From: UMGS172 sp045648145
GTDB taxonomy: Bacteria; Bacillota; Clostridia; Oscillospirales; Acutalibacteraceae
NCBI GenBank assembly: GCA_045648145.1
Contig: JAZRNK010000150.1
Span: forward strand, 1-39,931
DNA: 39,931 nt
Direction of reading: 5' to 3'
Made by a program: the position numbers and the translations under genes. The number at the start of each line of letters is the position of its first letter. Within the stretch, counting starts at the first letter, position 1. This document shows positions 16,127 through 25,469 of this stretch, one piece after another. The notes under the pieces were generated by a model. That model searched no databases, had not been told where the DNA came from, and saw only the letters and a list, made by a program, of their open reading frames with translations.

Positions 16127-18370
16127 ATGGCAAAGGGACCAAGCAAAAGTATGATTATTAGAATTGCTGTAGTGTGGCTTGTTATGATTTTTTGTACTGT
16201 TGGGCTTGTTGGCGGCAGATTGGTCTATATTATGCTGGTTGAAAGCGATTTTTATCAGCAAAAAGCGGCAGACCAACAGCTTTATGACACAGAATTGAGC
16301 GCCGAGCGCGGTAAGATTTATGACCGCAACGGTGAGCTTTTAGCAACAAGCGCACAGGTTTGGACGGTTTACATAACGCCAAATAGCTTTAAAAAAGTTA
16401 CCGATGAGGTTAAGCTTAATGCGATAAAAAATGAAATTGCTACAAATCTTTCGGTGATTTTAGGACTTGAGTACCAAACAGTGCTCGATTATACCAATAA
16501 AAACACAAGTTACGTAAAGGTTAAGAGCAATGTTGAAAAGCCTGAGGCCGACAAGGTAAGGCAGTATATTGCTGACAGTGAATACAAGGTTGGCAGCTAC
16601 ATCGGTTTGGACGAAGGCAGTAAGCGCTATTATCCTAACGATAATCTTGCTTCTGTTACACTTGGATTTGTAGGCTCTGATAACCAAGGTCTTGCAGGAC
16701 TTGAGCTTTATTATGATGATGTGTTGACCGGTACACCCGGTAGAGTTGTTGCTGCAAAGGACGCAACCGGCAACGATATGCCTTTGAGCTATGAGGTCGA
16801 AATTGAAGCAACACCCGGTAATTCACTTGTAAGTACTTTAGACACGTACATTCAATACGTTTGCGAAAAGTATCTTGAACAGGCGATTGTTGACAGTAAA
16901 ATTTCAGAACGCGGTGCTGTTATTTGTATGAACGTTAATAACGGCGAGATATACGGTATGGCAGTTAAGGGTGACTATGACCCTAATGCTCCGTTTACAC
17001 TTTCCGAGTCAGATCAAGCACTTGTTGATGCTTTGGAAGGTGAGGAAAGAACCAAATTGCTTTCCGAGCTTCGCAATAAGCAGTGGCGTAACAAAGCGGT
17101 GTCGGATACTTACGAACCCGGTTCTGTTTTCAAGGTTGTTACAGCCGCTATGGCAATAGAAGAGGGTGTGACAAGTGTTCATAACCACTATAATTGCCCC
17201 GGATACATAGTTATTGCAGGTCAGAGATATAAGTGTCATAAGCGTGAAGGTCACGGTTCGGAATCACTGACACAAGCAATGCAGAATTCGTGTAACCCAG
17301 TGTTTATAACCTTTGGTCAACAGCTCGGCGCAAATAAATTTTCAAAGTATTTTGAGACCTTTGGACTCACAGAAAAGACGGGTATCGACCTTCCCGGTGA
17401 AGCAACTCCTGTTTATCATAAGTTGAAAAACATGGGCGCTACCGAATTGGCATCGTCGTCGTTCGGTCAGACCTTTAACGTTACGCCTATTCAGGTTGTA
17501 ACCGCTATTTCTACTGCAGTCAACGGCGGATATTTGGTACAGCCTCACCTTGTAAGCGAGATTAAAGATACCAACGGAAACACGGTAAAAACCATTAATA
17601 ACACTGTTAAAAGACAGGTTATTTCTGAAAAAACATCAGAACTTATTTGCACACTTATGGAGGCCGTTGTTGATGGCGGCGGCGGTAAGAATGCCTATGT
17701 ACCGGGATACAAAATCGGTGGTAAAACAGGTACGTCACAGAAGGTTTCACAGATACTTGAAACAGGTGAAACAGGTCTTTACGTTGCATCGTTTTGCGGC
17801 GTAGCACCCATTGATGACCCTGAAATCGCACTGCTCGTAATTCTTGATGAGCCTAAAGGTGACGCGTATTACGGCGGTACCATTGCCGCGCCTGTCGGTG
17901 GACAGATTTTATCAGAAATATTGCCTTATTTGGGAATCGAGCCTAAATATACAGATGAAGAACTGTCTTTGATGGCAGTGAAAATTCCGTCTGTTACAGG
18001 TCAGACCTTAGAGGTGGCAAAGAAGCAGTTGAATACTCAAGGTTTAAAATATAAGGTTATAGGCGACGGCGAAAAGGTTATAAAACAGTTCCCAACCGCT
18101 ACCGAATCAATTTACAGTGATGGTCTTGTATTGCTCTATACCGAGGAAACGAGTGAAAATGTTACCACAAGTGTGCCTAATTTTGTTGGCTTGACAGTGA
18201 GTGGTGTTAACGAACTTGCAAAGAAAAATAATATTAACGTTCAGTTTACCGGAGCTTCGCTAAACGGTTCGGGAGTTGTATCGTATAAACAAAGTATTGA
18301 TTCTGATACTGTCGTAGAGGCAGGAACAGTGGTCACGGTTTATTTCAGGTCAACCGAAATAGCTGAATAA
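16127..18370 (+). CDS. class B penicillin-binding protein with two PASTA domains (FtsI/SpoVD type)
   Basis: 747 residues. A transpeptidase crosslinking septal peptidoglycan. N-terminal membrane anchor at about 8-32, then the PBP-dimer region with RGKIYDRNGELLA. Transpeptidase motifs: SVFK with Ser333 nucleophile and Lys336, SCN at 388-390, KTG at 533-535 in GGKTGTS. Two PASTA repeats follow from about residue 630, starting KIPSVTGQTL and SVPNFVGLTV. ATG 16127 is preferred over ATG 16118 because AAGGAG (16112-16117) directly abuts the latter. The position suggests the divisional PBP partner of FtsW; a sporulation role (SpoVD) cannot be excluded. Confidence 0.93.
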   Translation: MAKGPSKSMIIRIAVVWLVMIFCTVGLVGGRLVYIMLVESDFYQQKAADQQLYDTELSAERGKIYDRNGELLATSAQVWTVYITPNSFKKVTDEVKLNAIKNEIATNLSVILGLEYQTVLDYTNKNTSYVKVKSNVEKPEADKVRQYIADSEYKVGSYIGLDEGSKRYYPNDNLASVTLGFVGSDNQGLAGLELYYDDVLTGTPGRVVAAKDATGNDMPLSYEVEIEATPGNSLVSTLDTYIQYVCEKYLEQAIVDSKISERGAVICMNVNNGEIYGMAVKGDYDPNAPFTLSESDQALVDALEGEERTKLLSELRNKQWRNKAVSDTYEPGSVFKVVTAAMAIEEGVTSVHNHYNCPGYIVIAGQRYKCHKREGHGSESLTQAMQNSCNPVFITFGQQLGANKFSKYFETFGLTEKTGIDLPGEATPVYHKLKNMGATELASSSFGQTFNVTPIQVVTAISTAVNGGYLVQPHLVSEIKDTNGNTVKTINNTVKRQVISEKTSELICTLMEAVVDGGGGKNAYVPGYKIGGKTGTSQKVSQILETGETGLYVASFCGVAPIDDPEIALLVILDEPKGDAYYGGTIAAPVGGQILSEILPYLGIEPKYTDEELSLMAVKIPSVTGQTLEVAKKQLNTQGLKYKVIGDGEKVIKQFPTATESIYSDGLVLLYTEETSENVTTSVPNFVGLTVSGVNELAKKNNINVQFTGASLNGSGVVSYKQSIDSDTVVEAGTVVTVYFRSTEIAE

Positions 18371-18386
18371 CAGAAAGGATAGCTTT

Positions 18387-19829
18387 ATGAAACTCTCTCA
18401 AATAATGAAATCTTGTTCGGGAAAATTTGCTGATGTTGAGATTACCGCTATTACCTGCGATTCGAGGCAGGTAACTCCGGGCTGCGCTTTTGTGTGCATA
18501 AAAGGCCCTATTGTAGACGGACACAAGTTTGCTTCATCTGCAGTTGATGGTGGTGCAGCGGTTGTTGTATGTGAGAGAGATTTAGGGTTGGAAAATCAAA
18601 TTATTATTTCTGACACACGTGTTGAATTTGCCGAAATGTGTGCTAATTGGTTTGACCGTCCTGCCGAAAAGTTGAAGTTGATAGGCGTTACGGGAACTAA
18701 CGGTAAAACCTCGGTTTCTTATATGCTTAAATCTATTTTAGAGCACGCAGGACATAAGGTTGGTCTTGTTGGCACCATTCAGAATATGATATGCGATGAG
18801 GTTTTACCCTCTAAAAACACAACGCCGAGCGCTTACGAGCTGCAGTCGATTTTCTCGCTCATGGTAAAAGCAGGATGCAGTTACTGTGTAATGGAGGTTT
18901 CCTCGCATGCGTTAGACCAAGGCCGTGTTTACGGATTGGAGTTTGAGGCAGGAATGTTTACCAATCTTACTCAGGACCATTTGGATTATCACCTTACCAT
19001 TGAAAACTATTTACAGGCAAAAAAGAAGCTGTTTAAAATGTGCAAAACAGCCATTATGAATATGGATGACCAGCATTTTATTGAAATGTCAGAAGGACTT
19101 GAATGTAAGGTTTTGACATATTCGGCTGTCAATAATGAGGCAGATTATACTGCTAAAAATATTAATCTTCGTCCTGACGGTGTAGATTTTGTTGTGTCAG
19201 GCGTAGGTCTTATAGGCAGAATAAAAACAAAAATTGGTGGTAAGTTTACTCCGTATAATGCTTTGTGCGCAAGTGCCTGTGCGGTGGCATTGGGTATCGA
19301 TATAGATACTGTTACATCTGCGTTTTCTGAAATGCCGGGAGTTAAGGGCAGGGCAGAGGTCGTGCCGAATGACTTTGGCTTTACCGTTATTATAGATTAC
19401 GCTCATACGCCTGACGGTTTAGAAAATATACTTAAAACCTTTGATGACTGTGAGAAAAACCGACTTATTGCAGTGTTTGGCTGTGGTGGTGACCGAGACC
19501 GCACAAAGCGTTCGAAAATGGGAGCTATTGCGGCCGCAAACGCAGATTATGTTATCGTTACAAGTGATAATCCTCGTACTGAAGAACCCCGAGCCATCAT
19601 TAACGATATTCTTGAGGGTATGAAGGATAGTAAGACTCCTTATGAGGTTATTGAGAGTAGAATTGAAGCCATCAAAAAAGCAGTGCAAATTGCTAAAAAA
19701 GGTGATATAATTGTACTTGCAGGTAAAGGTCACGAAACATATCAGATTTTAAAAAGCGGTACAATTCATTTAGATGAGAGAGAAGTTGTGGCCGAGGCCT
19801 TTTTGGAACTTGCAAATAAGCAATGTTAG
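18387..19829 (+). CDS. murE: UDP-MurNAc-tripeptide synthetase, meso-DAP type
   Basis: 480 residues. Adds the third amino acid to UDP-MurNAc-L-Ala-D-Glu. ATP loop GVTGTNGKTS at 100-109. The Mur-ligase Lys that becomes carbamylated lies in YLQAKKKLF near 212. The substrate motif DNPR at 394-397 marks meso-diaminopimelate specificity; Lys-adding enzymes differ here. This agrees with the asd-dapA-dapB operon at 26647-29406. AAAGGATAG precedes the ATG. It is followed by mraY with no murF between them, unlike many clusters. Confidence 0.96.
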   Translation: MKLSQIMKSCSGKFADVEITAITCDSRQVTPGCAFVCIKGPIVDGHKFASSAVDGGAAVVVCERDLGLENQIIISDTRVEFAEMCANWFDRPAEKLKLIGVTGTNGKTSVSYMLKSILEHAGHKVGLVGTIQNMICDEVLPSKNTTPSAYELQSIFSLMVKAGCSYCVMEVSSHALDQGRVYGLEFEAGMFTNLTQDHLDYHLTIENYLQAKKKLFKMCKTAIMNMDDQHFIEMSEGLECKVLTYSAVNNEADYTAKNINLRPDGVDFVVSGVGLIGRIKTKIGGKFTPYNALCASACAVALGIDIDTVTSAFSEMPGVKGRAEVVPNDFGFTVIIDYAHTPDGLENILKTFDDCEKNRLIAVFGCGGDRDRTKRSKMGAIAAANADYVIVTSDNPRTEEPRAIINDILEGMKDSKTPYEVIESRIEAIKKAVQIAKKGDIIVLAGKGHETYQILKSGTIHLDEREVVAEAFLELANKQC

Positions 19830-19842
19830 GGGATTGTAATAA

Positions 19843-20856
19843 ATGAGAAGTCTTATTCCTATGCTGGCGGCTTTGATTGCTTTCGTAGTTGCTGCCGTTT
19901 TGGGTGTGCCTGTAGTTAAGATGTTAAGGCGTTTAAACTTTGGTCAGACCATTCGTGAGGAAGGCCCTCAATGGCACAAATCAAAGCAGGGAACACCTAC
20001 TATGGGCGGTGTGCTTATTGTTTCGGGTCTTGCTATTGCAGTTGTAACTGCCTTTTGTTTAAGTCGTATATTTGAAACAGATGCATTTTTAGAATTAAAA
20101 AATGTACTTGGCGCAACTAAGCTGATAGGCGGTTTAGGTCTTGCTTTGTCGATGGGAATTATCGGCTTTTTGGATGACTATATTAAGGTTGTTAAAAAGA
20201 GGAATTTAGGTCTTACGGCAATGCAGAAAACTGTGCTTCAGTCAGCGGCTGTGGCGATTTATCTCGGTGCTTTGGCCTTTGCAGGACTTAAAGTCACTTG
20301 GCTTCCTTTTATTGGATACGTTAATATTACTTCAGGCTTAGGTCTTATATTCTGGCCGATTGCGTTTTTCTTTGTATACGGTTTTACCAATGCGGTAAAC
20401 CTTACTGATGGGGTAGACGGTCTTGCATCTTCCGTAACCTTGGTGGCAGCCTGTGGATTTCTTTTAATGTCAGGCTTTTTAGGCTTTGATGGCTGTAATA
20501 TATTGTCAGCTTCGCTTGCCGGCGCTTGTATTGGTTTTCTTGTTTGGAACTGGAACCCGGCAAAGATGTTTATGGGCGATACCGGCTCGATGTTCTTGGG
20601 CGGAATGGTGGTAGCGTTAAGTTTTTGCATCGACCGTCCCGTAATCTTACTGCTTGCAGGTATTGTTTATTTAATAGAAGCTTTATCGGTGATTTTGCAG
20701 GTCGTTTATTTTAAAAAGACAGGTAAAAGATTGTTTAAAATGAGTCCTATTCATCATCATTTTGAAAAGTCGGGCTGGAGTGAGGTTAAGATTGTTATTG
20801 TATTTTCCTTAGTAACCTTGGTTGCCTGCGGTTTGTGCTTTGCTTTAATTATTTAA
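19843..20856 (+). CDS. mraY: phospho-N-acetylmuramoyl-pentapeptide transferase
   Basis: 337 residues, about ten membrane helices. Makes lipid I from UDP-MurNAc-pentapeptide and undecaprenyl phosphate at the inner face of the membrane. Family blocks: QWHKSKQGTPTMGGVLI near residue 45, the Asp pair in GFLDDY near 108, NLTDGVDGLASS, FMGDTGSMFLGG, and the C-terminal SPIHHHFE. The next gene in the pathway (murG) is two genes on. A hairpin repeat lies just downstream. Confidence 0.97.
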   Translation: MRSLIPMLAALIAFVVAAVLGVPVVKMLRRLNFGQTIREEGPQWHKSKQGTPTMGGVLIVSGLAIAVVTAFCLSRIFETDAFLELKNVLGATKLIGGLGLALSMGIIGFLDDYIKVVKKRNLGLTAMQKTVLQSAAVAIYLGALAFAGLKVTWLPFIGYVNITSGLGLIFWPIAFFFVYGFTNAVNLTDGVDGLASSVTLVAACGFLLMSGFLGFDGCNILSASLAGACIGFLVWNWNPAKMFMGDTGSMFLGGMVVALSFCIDRPVILLLAGIVYLIEALSVILQVVYFKKTGKRLFKMSPIHHHFEKSGWSEVKIVIVFSLVTLVACGLCFALII

Positions 20857-20861
20857 ACTTA

Positions 20862-20889
20862 GTGTGACGGGACTCGAATCCCATTACAC
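20862..20889. repeat. hairpin repeat, copy 1 (after mraY)
   Basis: GTGTGACGGGA (20862-20872) pairs with TCCCATTACAC (20879-20889), with one mismatch and one wobble, around CTCGAA. The preceding CTTA plus GTGTGA and GGG recur at 26573-26603 after ftsZ. The inner part resembles a tRNA T arm on the minus strand, but no tRNA is present. Confidence 0.55.
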
Positions 20890-20913
20890 CAAATTAACGT
20901 AGGAGGGGTAGTT

Positions 20914-22071
20914 TTGCCACAGAGAAAAATTGAAAAGAAAAAGTCAATACTGTCGGGCCTTTTTGTAAGTGGCAAAATGGACCTTACCTTCTTTATAATT
21001 CTTCTTGTAATTCTGACCATCGGTCTTGTAATGCTATTTTCTGCAAGCTATGTGTTTGCATATACTTATTATAAAAGTAACTATTACTTTATTTCCAAGC
21101 AGGCACTATATGCGGTGTTTGGCTTGGGTATGATGTATTTCGTATCAAAAATTGATTATCATTTTATCAGAAAATTTGCTATTCCATTTTATATTTTGAT
21201 GGTTGGAATACTTGTTCTTTTACTTGCTTTACCGCCAATGCTTTCGGGAACGTCGGTTAAAAGATGGTTTGTATTAGGACCTATCAATTTTCAACCGTCC
21301 GAATTGGCTAAATTTGCGGTAATTTTGTTATTGGCTCATTTGATAGCCGCTAACCAAAAGCTGATGAAGACTTTTAAGTTTGGTGTACTGTTCTTAGGTC
21401 TTATAATTGGCGTTGTCTGCGTTTTAGTTGTGTTAGAGCCGCATCTTTCGGCTACTGTGCTGATTTTCTTAATCGGTGCGGTTATGATAGTTGTCGGTGG
21501 CATTAAGCTAAGGTATTTGTTCATAGCGCTTGGTGTTGCGGCGGCAGGTGTGATTGCTCTTTTAAGCGGTGTTATAAAATACGCTCAAGACCGCGTCACC
21601 TTCTGGCTCGACCCTTGGTCAGCTCCTGTAGGCGAGGGTTATCAGACAATACAGTCGCTTTTGTCGATCGGCTCAGGCGGTTTTTGGGGCAGAGGCTTAG
21701 GACAGTCAAGGCAAAAATATTTGTGGGTACCGGAACCCCATAATGACTTTATATTTGCTATTGTTTGTGAGGAATTAGGATTTATCGGCGCAATGATAAT
21801 AATAATTTTGTTTTGCTTACTTATGTGGCGCGGATTTGTTATTGCCATGAAAGCACCCGATAAATTTGGTTCACTTTTAGCATTGGGACTTACGTTCCAG
21901 GTAGGACTTCAAATGGCTTTAAACGTGTTGGTTGTAACCAATACAATTCCCAATACGGGAATAAGCCTGCCGTTCTTTAGCTACGGTGGCACGTCGCTAT
22001 TGATTTTACTGTTTGAAATGGGCATAATTTTAGGAATTTCACGAAGTAGTAATACAAAAAATACGTTGTGA
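20914..22071 (+). CDS. ftsW: peptidoglycan glycosyltransferase FtsW
   Basis: 385 residues of the SEDS family, with about ten membrane helices. It polymerises glycan strands from lipid II at the septum with the class B PBP. SEDS blocks are present: FQPSELAKFAVILLLAH, YLWVPEPHNDFIFA with the catalytic-region Asp, and ISLPFFSYGGTSLL near the end. The start is a TTG at 20914, supported by AGGAGGGG at 20901-20908; no ATG nearby has a comparable site. It could in principle be RodA, but its place in the cluster argues for FtsW. Confidence 0.94.
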   Translation: MPQRKIEKKKSILSGLFVSGKMDLTFFIILLVILTIGLVMLFSASYVFAYTYYKSNYYFISKQALYAVFGLGMMYFVSKIDYHFIRKFAIPFYILMVGILVLLLALPPMLSGTSVKRWFVLGPINFQPSELAKFAVILLLAHLIAANQKLMKTFKFGVLFLGLIIGVVCVLVVLEPHLSATVLIFLIGAVMIVVGGIKLRYLFIALGVAAAGVIALLSGVIKYAQDRVTFWLDPWSAPVGEGYQTIQSLLSIGSGGFWGRGLGQSRQKYLWVPEPHNDFIFAIVCEELGFIGAMIIIILFCLLMWRGFVIAMKAPDKFGSLLALGLTFQVGLQMALNVLVVTNTIPNTGISLPFFSYGGTSLLILLFEMGIILGISRSSNTKNTL

Positions 22072-22081
22072 GGTATTTTAA

Positions 22082-23203
22082 ATGCATATAGTTTTTTCCG
22101 GTGGCGGTACTGCCGGACATATTAATCCTGCTATAGCAGTTGCGGGATATTTAAAACAAATTGACGAAGATTGCAAAATCAGCTTTATCGGAACAAAAAA
22201 GGGTATGGAAAGTCGTCTTGTTCCGTTAGCAGGCTATGATTTTTATACTATTGACGTTTCCGGCTTTCAAAGAAAAATAACCGTAAAGAATATATTTAGA
22301 AACATAAGTGCGTTGTGTAAGGTTTTCACCTCGTCTTATGCTTCAAGAAAGCTTTTAAAATCGCTTAATCCCGACGTTGTTGTCGGTACGGGCGGTTACG
22401 TCTGCGGACCTGTGCTTCGTGAGGCGGCAAAGCTTGGCATCAAGACTGCCGTACACGAAGCCAACGCATATCCGGGTGTTACAATTAAAATGTTAGCTCA
22501 GGATGTCGATTGTGTTATGGTTGCTATGGAGGATGCGATTGGAAAAATCAACGCTAAAAATCCTCCCGTAATTACAGGTAATCCTATTCGTCAGTCGCTT
22601 ACAGCTATAACTAAAAAACAGGCGAGGGAAAAGCTTTCTATTCCTCAAAATGCTAACGTTTTACTTTCGTTTGGCGGTAGCTTAGGCGCTCGAATTATCA
22701 ATAATTCGATGCTTGAGGTATTAAAGTGGAATATAAAGAATAAGGAATTTTATATTCTGCACGCTACCGGCAAAAGTTCTCACGAGCAATTTATTAAAAC
22801 TCTTGAAGAACACGAGTATTCACCGTTAGATAAGTTTAACAACGTTTACGAATACATAGATAATATGGATGTGACCTTGGCGGCGGCGGATGTCGTGATT
22901 TGCCGTGCAGGTGCTATGACGGTTAACGAACTACAGGTTTGCGGTAAGCCTTCAATACTTATTCCTTCACCTTATGTTGCTGAAAACCATCAATTTCACA
23001 ATGCTATGTCTTTAAAGAGAATTGATGCGGCAGAGCTTATTGAAGAGAAGGATATGTCGGGACAGTTGCTACTTGATACCGTTCGAGAGCTTTTTGCCGA
23101 TAAAGAAAGACTTGAAAGAATGTCAACTGCTGCAAAACAGAGTGCCATTACCGATGCAGACCGACGCATTGCAGAGGTTATTATTAATTTAGCTAAAAAA
23201 TAA
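22082..23203 (+). CDS. murG: UDP-GlcNAc:lipid I GlcNAc transferase
   Basis: 373 residues. Transfers GlcNAc to lipid I to give lipid II on the cytoplasmic membrane face. The N-terminal GGGTAGHINPAIA (near 7-19) and VVGTGGYVCGP are diagnostic. The C-terminal UDP-GlcNAc site is shown by SFGGSLGARIIN and CRAGAMTVNEL with IPSPYVAENHQ. AGGTAT lies upstream of the ATG, 10 bp after ftsW. GT28 family. Confidence 0.97.
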   Translation: MHIVFSGGGTAGHINPAIAVAGYLKQIDEDCKISFIGTKKGMESRLVPLAGYDFYTIDVSGFQRKITVKNIFRNISALCKVFTSSYASRKLLKSLNPDVVVGTGGYVCGPVLREAAKLGIKTAVHEANAYPGVTIKMLAQDVDCVMVAMEDAIGKINAKNPPVITGNPIRQSLTAITKKQAREKLSIPQNANVLLSFGGSLGARIINNSMLEVLKWNIKNKEFYILHATGKSSHEQFIKTLEEHEYSPLDKFNNVYEYIDNMDVTLAAADVVICRAGAMTVNELQVCGKPSILIPSPYVAENHQFHNAMSLKRIDAAELIEEKDMSGQLLLDTVRELFADKERLERMSTAAKQSAITDADRRIAEVIINLAKK

Positions 23204-23245
23204 CAATTCAAAAAATTTGGCATAGTATGTACCGAGGTGCATTCT

Positions 23246-24499
23246 ATGTCCATATTGTTAGTGAACGGAGGCAAACGCTTGCACGGTGAAGTTGAGGTAA
23301 CCGGTGCAAAAAACAGTGTTTTGCCCCTTTTGGCTGCTGCGTTTTTATGTGGTGGACAATGTATTTTACATAATTGTCCCGATTTGTCCGACGTTGCGGC
23401 ATCAATTAAAATACTTGAGCATTTGGGGTGTAAGTGCTCGAGGGAAAACAGTACGCTGATTATTGATTCTTCAAGTGCTAACGGTATCGAAGTACCGGAA
23501 ACGCTAATGAGAGAAATGCGGTCATCCATTGTTTTTATGGGCGCTGTTGCCGTTAAAAACGGTAAAGCAGTTATGAGCTTGCCCGGTGGGTGCGAATTGG
23601 GTCCAAGGCCTATTGATTTACATCTTGACGCTTTAAAACGGTTGGGAGCGCAAATTGAGTGCTGTTGCGGAAGTATTGTTTGCAGTATGCCTGACGGCGC
23701 TAAAAACTGTGAAATCCATTTAAAATTTCCAAGTGTTGGCGCTACGGAAAATACCATTCTTGCTTCGGCAAAGGGTAGGGGTACAACGGTAATTCATAAC
23801 GCGGCTCGCGAACCCGAAATTACCGATTTGTGTGAATTTTTAAATAGCGCGGGCGCCGATATTAAGGGCTATGGAACCGATGTCATTGTCGTCAACGGTG
23901 TCGAAAAGCTTCATGGTACTGAATTTCGTGTTATGCCTGACCGTATAGTTGCCGCTACCTATATGTTTGCTACTGCTATGTGTAACGGTAAAATTAAGCT
24001 AAACCGTATTATTATCAGTCATCTTACGCCGATTATTACCTGTTTAAAGGATTGTGGTTGTTCGGTTGCGGTTAACGGTGACAGTGTAATTGTCGAAGCT
24101 AATGGAAGCTTTAAAAATTTTGACACCATTTCTACACAGCCTTATCCCGGATTTCCTACTGATGCGGGTCCGCCATTAGTGGCTTTTGCTACCGTGTTAA
24201 AAGGTACAAGTGTTTTTATTGAAAATATTTTTGACAGTCGATATCGTTACATTGACGAGCTTGTACGGTTGGGCGCATCAATTAAGGTAATAGGCAGAGT
24301 TGCAGTTATTACCGGCGTCAAAGAGCTTTATGCCGCTGACGTAATGTCAACCGATTTGCGCGGTGGTGCTGCTTTAGTTTTAGCGGCAATGCGTGCAAAG
24401 GGTGTTTCAAAAATCAGTAACATTGATTATATTGACAGAGGTTATGAAAAAATAGAGAGTGTGTTTAATTCTCTTGGAGCTAATATAAAAAGACAGTAG
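23246..24499 (+). CDS. murA: UDP-N-acetylglucosamine 1-carboxyvinyltransferase
   Basis: 417 residues. First committed step of peptidoglycan synthesis, adding enolpyruvate from PEP to UDP-GlcNAc. The N-terminal VTGAKNSVLP holds the Lys-Asn pair. PGGCELGPRPIDLHL holds the PEP-binding Cys (residue 116), the residue alkylated by fosfomycin, so this copy has the sensitive form. PYPGFPTD holds the late Asp. ATG 23246 is preferred over GTG 23237 because GAGGTG lies 6 bases before it. A 42-bp gap separates it from murG. Clostridia often carry a second murA; only one is here. Confidence 0.96.
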   Translation: MSILLVNGGKRLHGEVEVTGAKNSVLPLLAAAFLCGGQCILHNCPDLSDVAASIKILEHLGCKCSRENSTLIIDSSSANGIEVPETLMREMRSSIVFMGAVAVKNGKAVMSLPGGCELGPRPIDLHLDALKRLGAQIECCCGSIVCSMPDGAKNCEIHLKFPSVGATENTILASAKGRGTTVIHNAAREPEITDLCEFLNSAGADIKGYGTDVIVVNGVEKLHGTEFRVMPDRIVAATYMFATAMCNGKIKLNRIIISHLTPIITCLKDCGCSVAVNGDSVIVEANGSFKNFDTISTQPYPGFPTDAGPPLVAFATVLKGTSVFIENIFDSRYRYIDELVRLGASIKVIGRVAVITGVKELYAADVMSTDLRGGAALVLAAMRAKGVSKISNIDYIDRGYEKIESVFNSLGANIKRQ

Positions 24500-24509
24500 A
24501 GGTTAAGGT

Positions 24510-25310
24510 ATGAAGGTTGAATATTCACCTGAAAAACAGACAAATAAGAAAACTACTAAAAGAAAGAAGCGCCGTAATATCTGGAAGGCATTTTTCTTGT
24601 GGTTGGTTGTTCTTGTTGTGGGTACTATATCCACCTTGTCGTTGACTGTTTGGTTTAAAATCAACAGTTTTTCGGTTGGTAAATGTGATGCCTATTCAAA
24701 CGAACAGATCATTAATGCCACCGGTATTTCTTTAGGAGATAATTTAATCAGAATGTCAACTGCAAAGGCAGAAAACAGACTTGAAAAAAATCTACCTTAC
24801 ATAAAAAAGGCAGAGGTTAAAAGAAAATTTCCCAATACTGTAACAATCACTGTGACACCTGCAAAGGAGTATGCAACCGTTGTTGTTGCAGATACTCTTA
24901 TAGTGATTGACAGTGATTATAAGGTTTTAAAATCGGTGATTGAACCGGTAGAAGAGCTGCCTTTAATAAAAGGCTTAAAGACTCAAGAAATGACCATCGG
25001 CAGTCAGCTTGAATTTACTGATGAAAAACAGCATGAAATTTTAAAGGAATTAATTGATTTATATAATACCTATTCTTTGGAAGTTACTGCAATTAACGTT
25101 GAAAATTTACTTGATATTACGTTTATAATTGAGGATAGAATGTATGTGCAGTTAGGCAGCTACAGTAATATGAAGGAAAAAATAGTTCATCTTAACTCAA
25201 TGCTTCCAACGATTGAGAAAGAGGCGAGTGTAAGAATTTCATTGGCACCCTGGTCAATAGACAATAAAAAAACTATACTTGTTTACGAAGACATATCAAG
25301 TTATAGATAA
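24510..25310 (+). CDS. ftsQ: cell division protein FtsQ/DivIB
   Basis: 266 residues. Short basic cytoplasmic N terminus (KKTTKRKKRR), one membrane helix at about 27-48, then a POTRA domain (INSFSVGKCDAYSNEQI, with GISLGDNLI and VKRKFPNTVTITV) and a beta domain. This is the FtsQ/DivIB plan; it forms a divisome complex with FtsL and DivIC. AGAGGTTAAGG precedes the ATG. It is the last gene before a 150-bp gap with two promoters for ftsZ. Confidence 0.92.
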   Translation: MKVEYSPEKQTNKKTTKRKKRRNIWKAFFLWLVVLVVGTISTLSLTVWFKINSFSVGKCDAYSNEQIINATGISLGDNLIRMSTAKAENRLEKNLPYIKKAEVKRKFPNTVTITVTPAKEYATVVVADTLIVIDSDYKVLKSVIEPVEELPLIKGLKTQEMTIGSQLEFTDEKQHEILKELIDLYNTYSLEVTAINVENLLDITFIIEDRMYVQLGSYSNMKEKIVHLNSMLPTIEKEASVRISLAPWSIDNKKTILVYEDISSYR

Positions 25311-25364
25311 TTTTTTCGAAAATCGGGCTTTTTTACACAAAATATTGTAATTTTTTTAAAAAAA

Positions 25365-25433
25365 TTAACATTTTGTATTGCTTTTTTATAATGTTCGTGT
25401 TAGAATTAACAACGGATACTAGATTAGTATAAT
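25365..25433 (+). promoter_or_regulatory. tandem promoters of ftsZ
   Basis: P1: TTAACA (25365-25370), 16 bp, TATAAT (25387-25392). P2: TTAACA (25406-25411), 16 bp, TATAAT (25428-25433). The two are identical in boxes and spacing and are 41 bp apart. They allow ftsZ to be expressed independently of, and more strongly than, the upstream cluster. Confidence 0.78.
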
Positions 25434-25469
25434 TATTTGTTTGTATAAATAATTGGAAGGATGGTTAAA

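Noticed and set aside
20862..20889. Possible tRNA fragment from the T-arm-like GGGACTCGAATCCC
   Set aside because: No acceptor, D or anticodon arm is around it; the match is limited to one hairpin, so it was kept only as a repeat.
22996..23757. A 253-codon open frame on - opposite murG and murA
   Set aside because: Shadow of two clear genes on +; Ser/Pro/Leu-rich low-complexity style typical of antisense frames.
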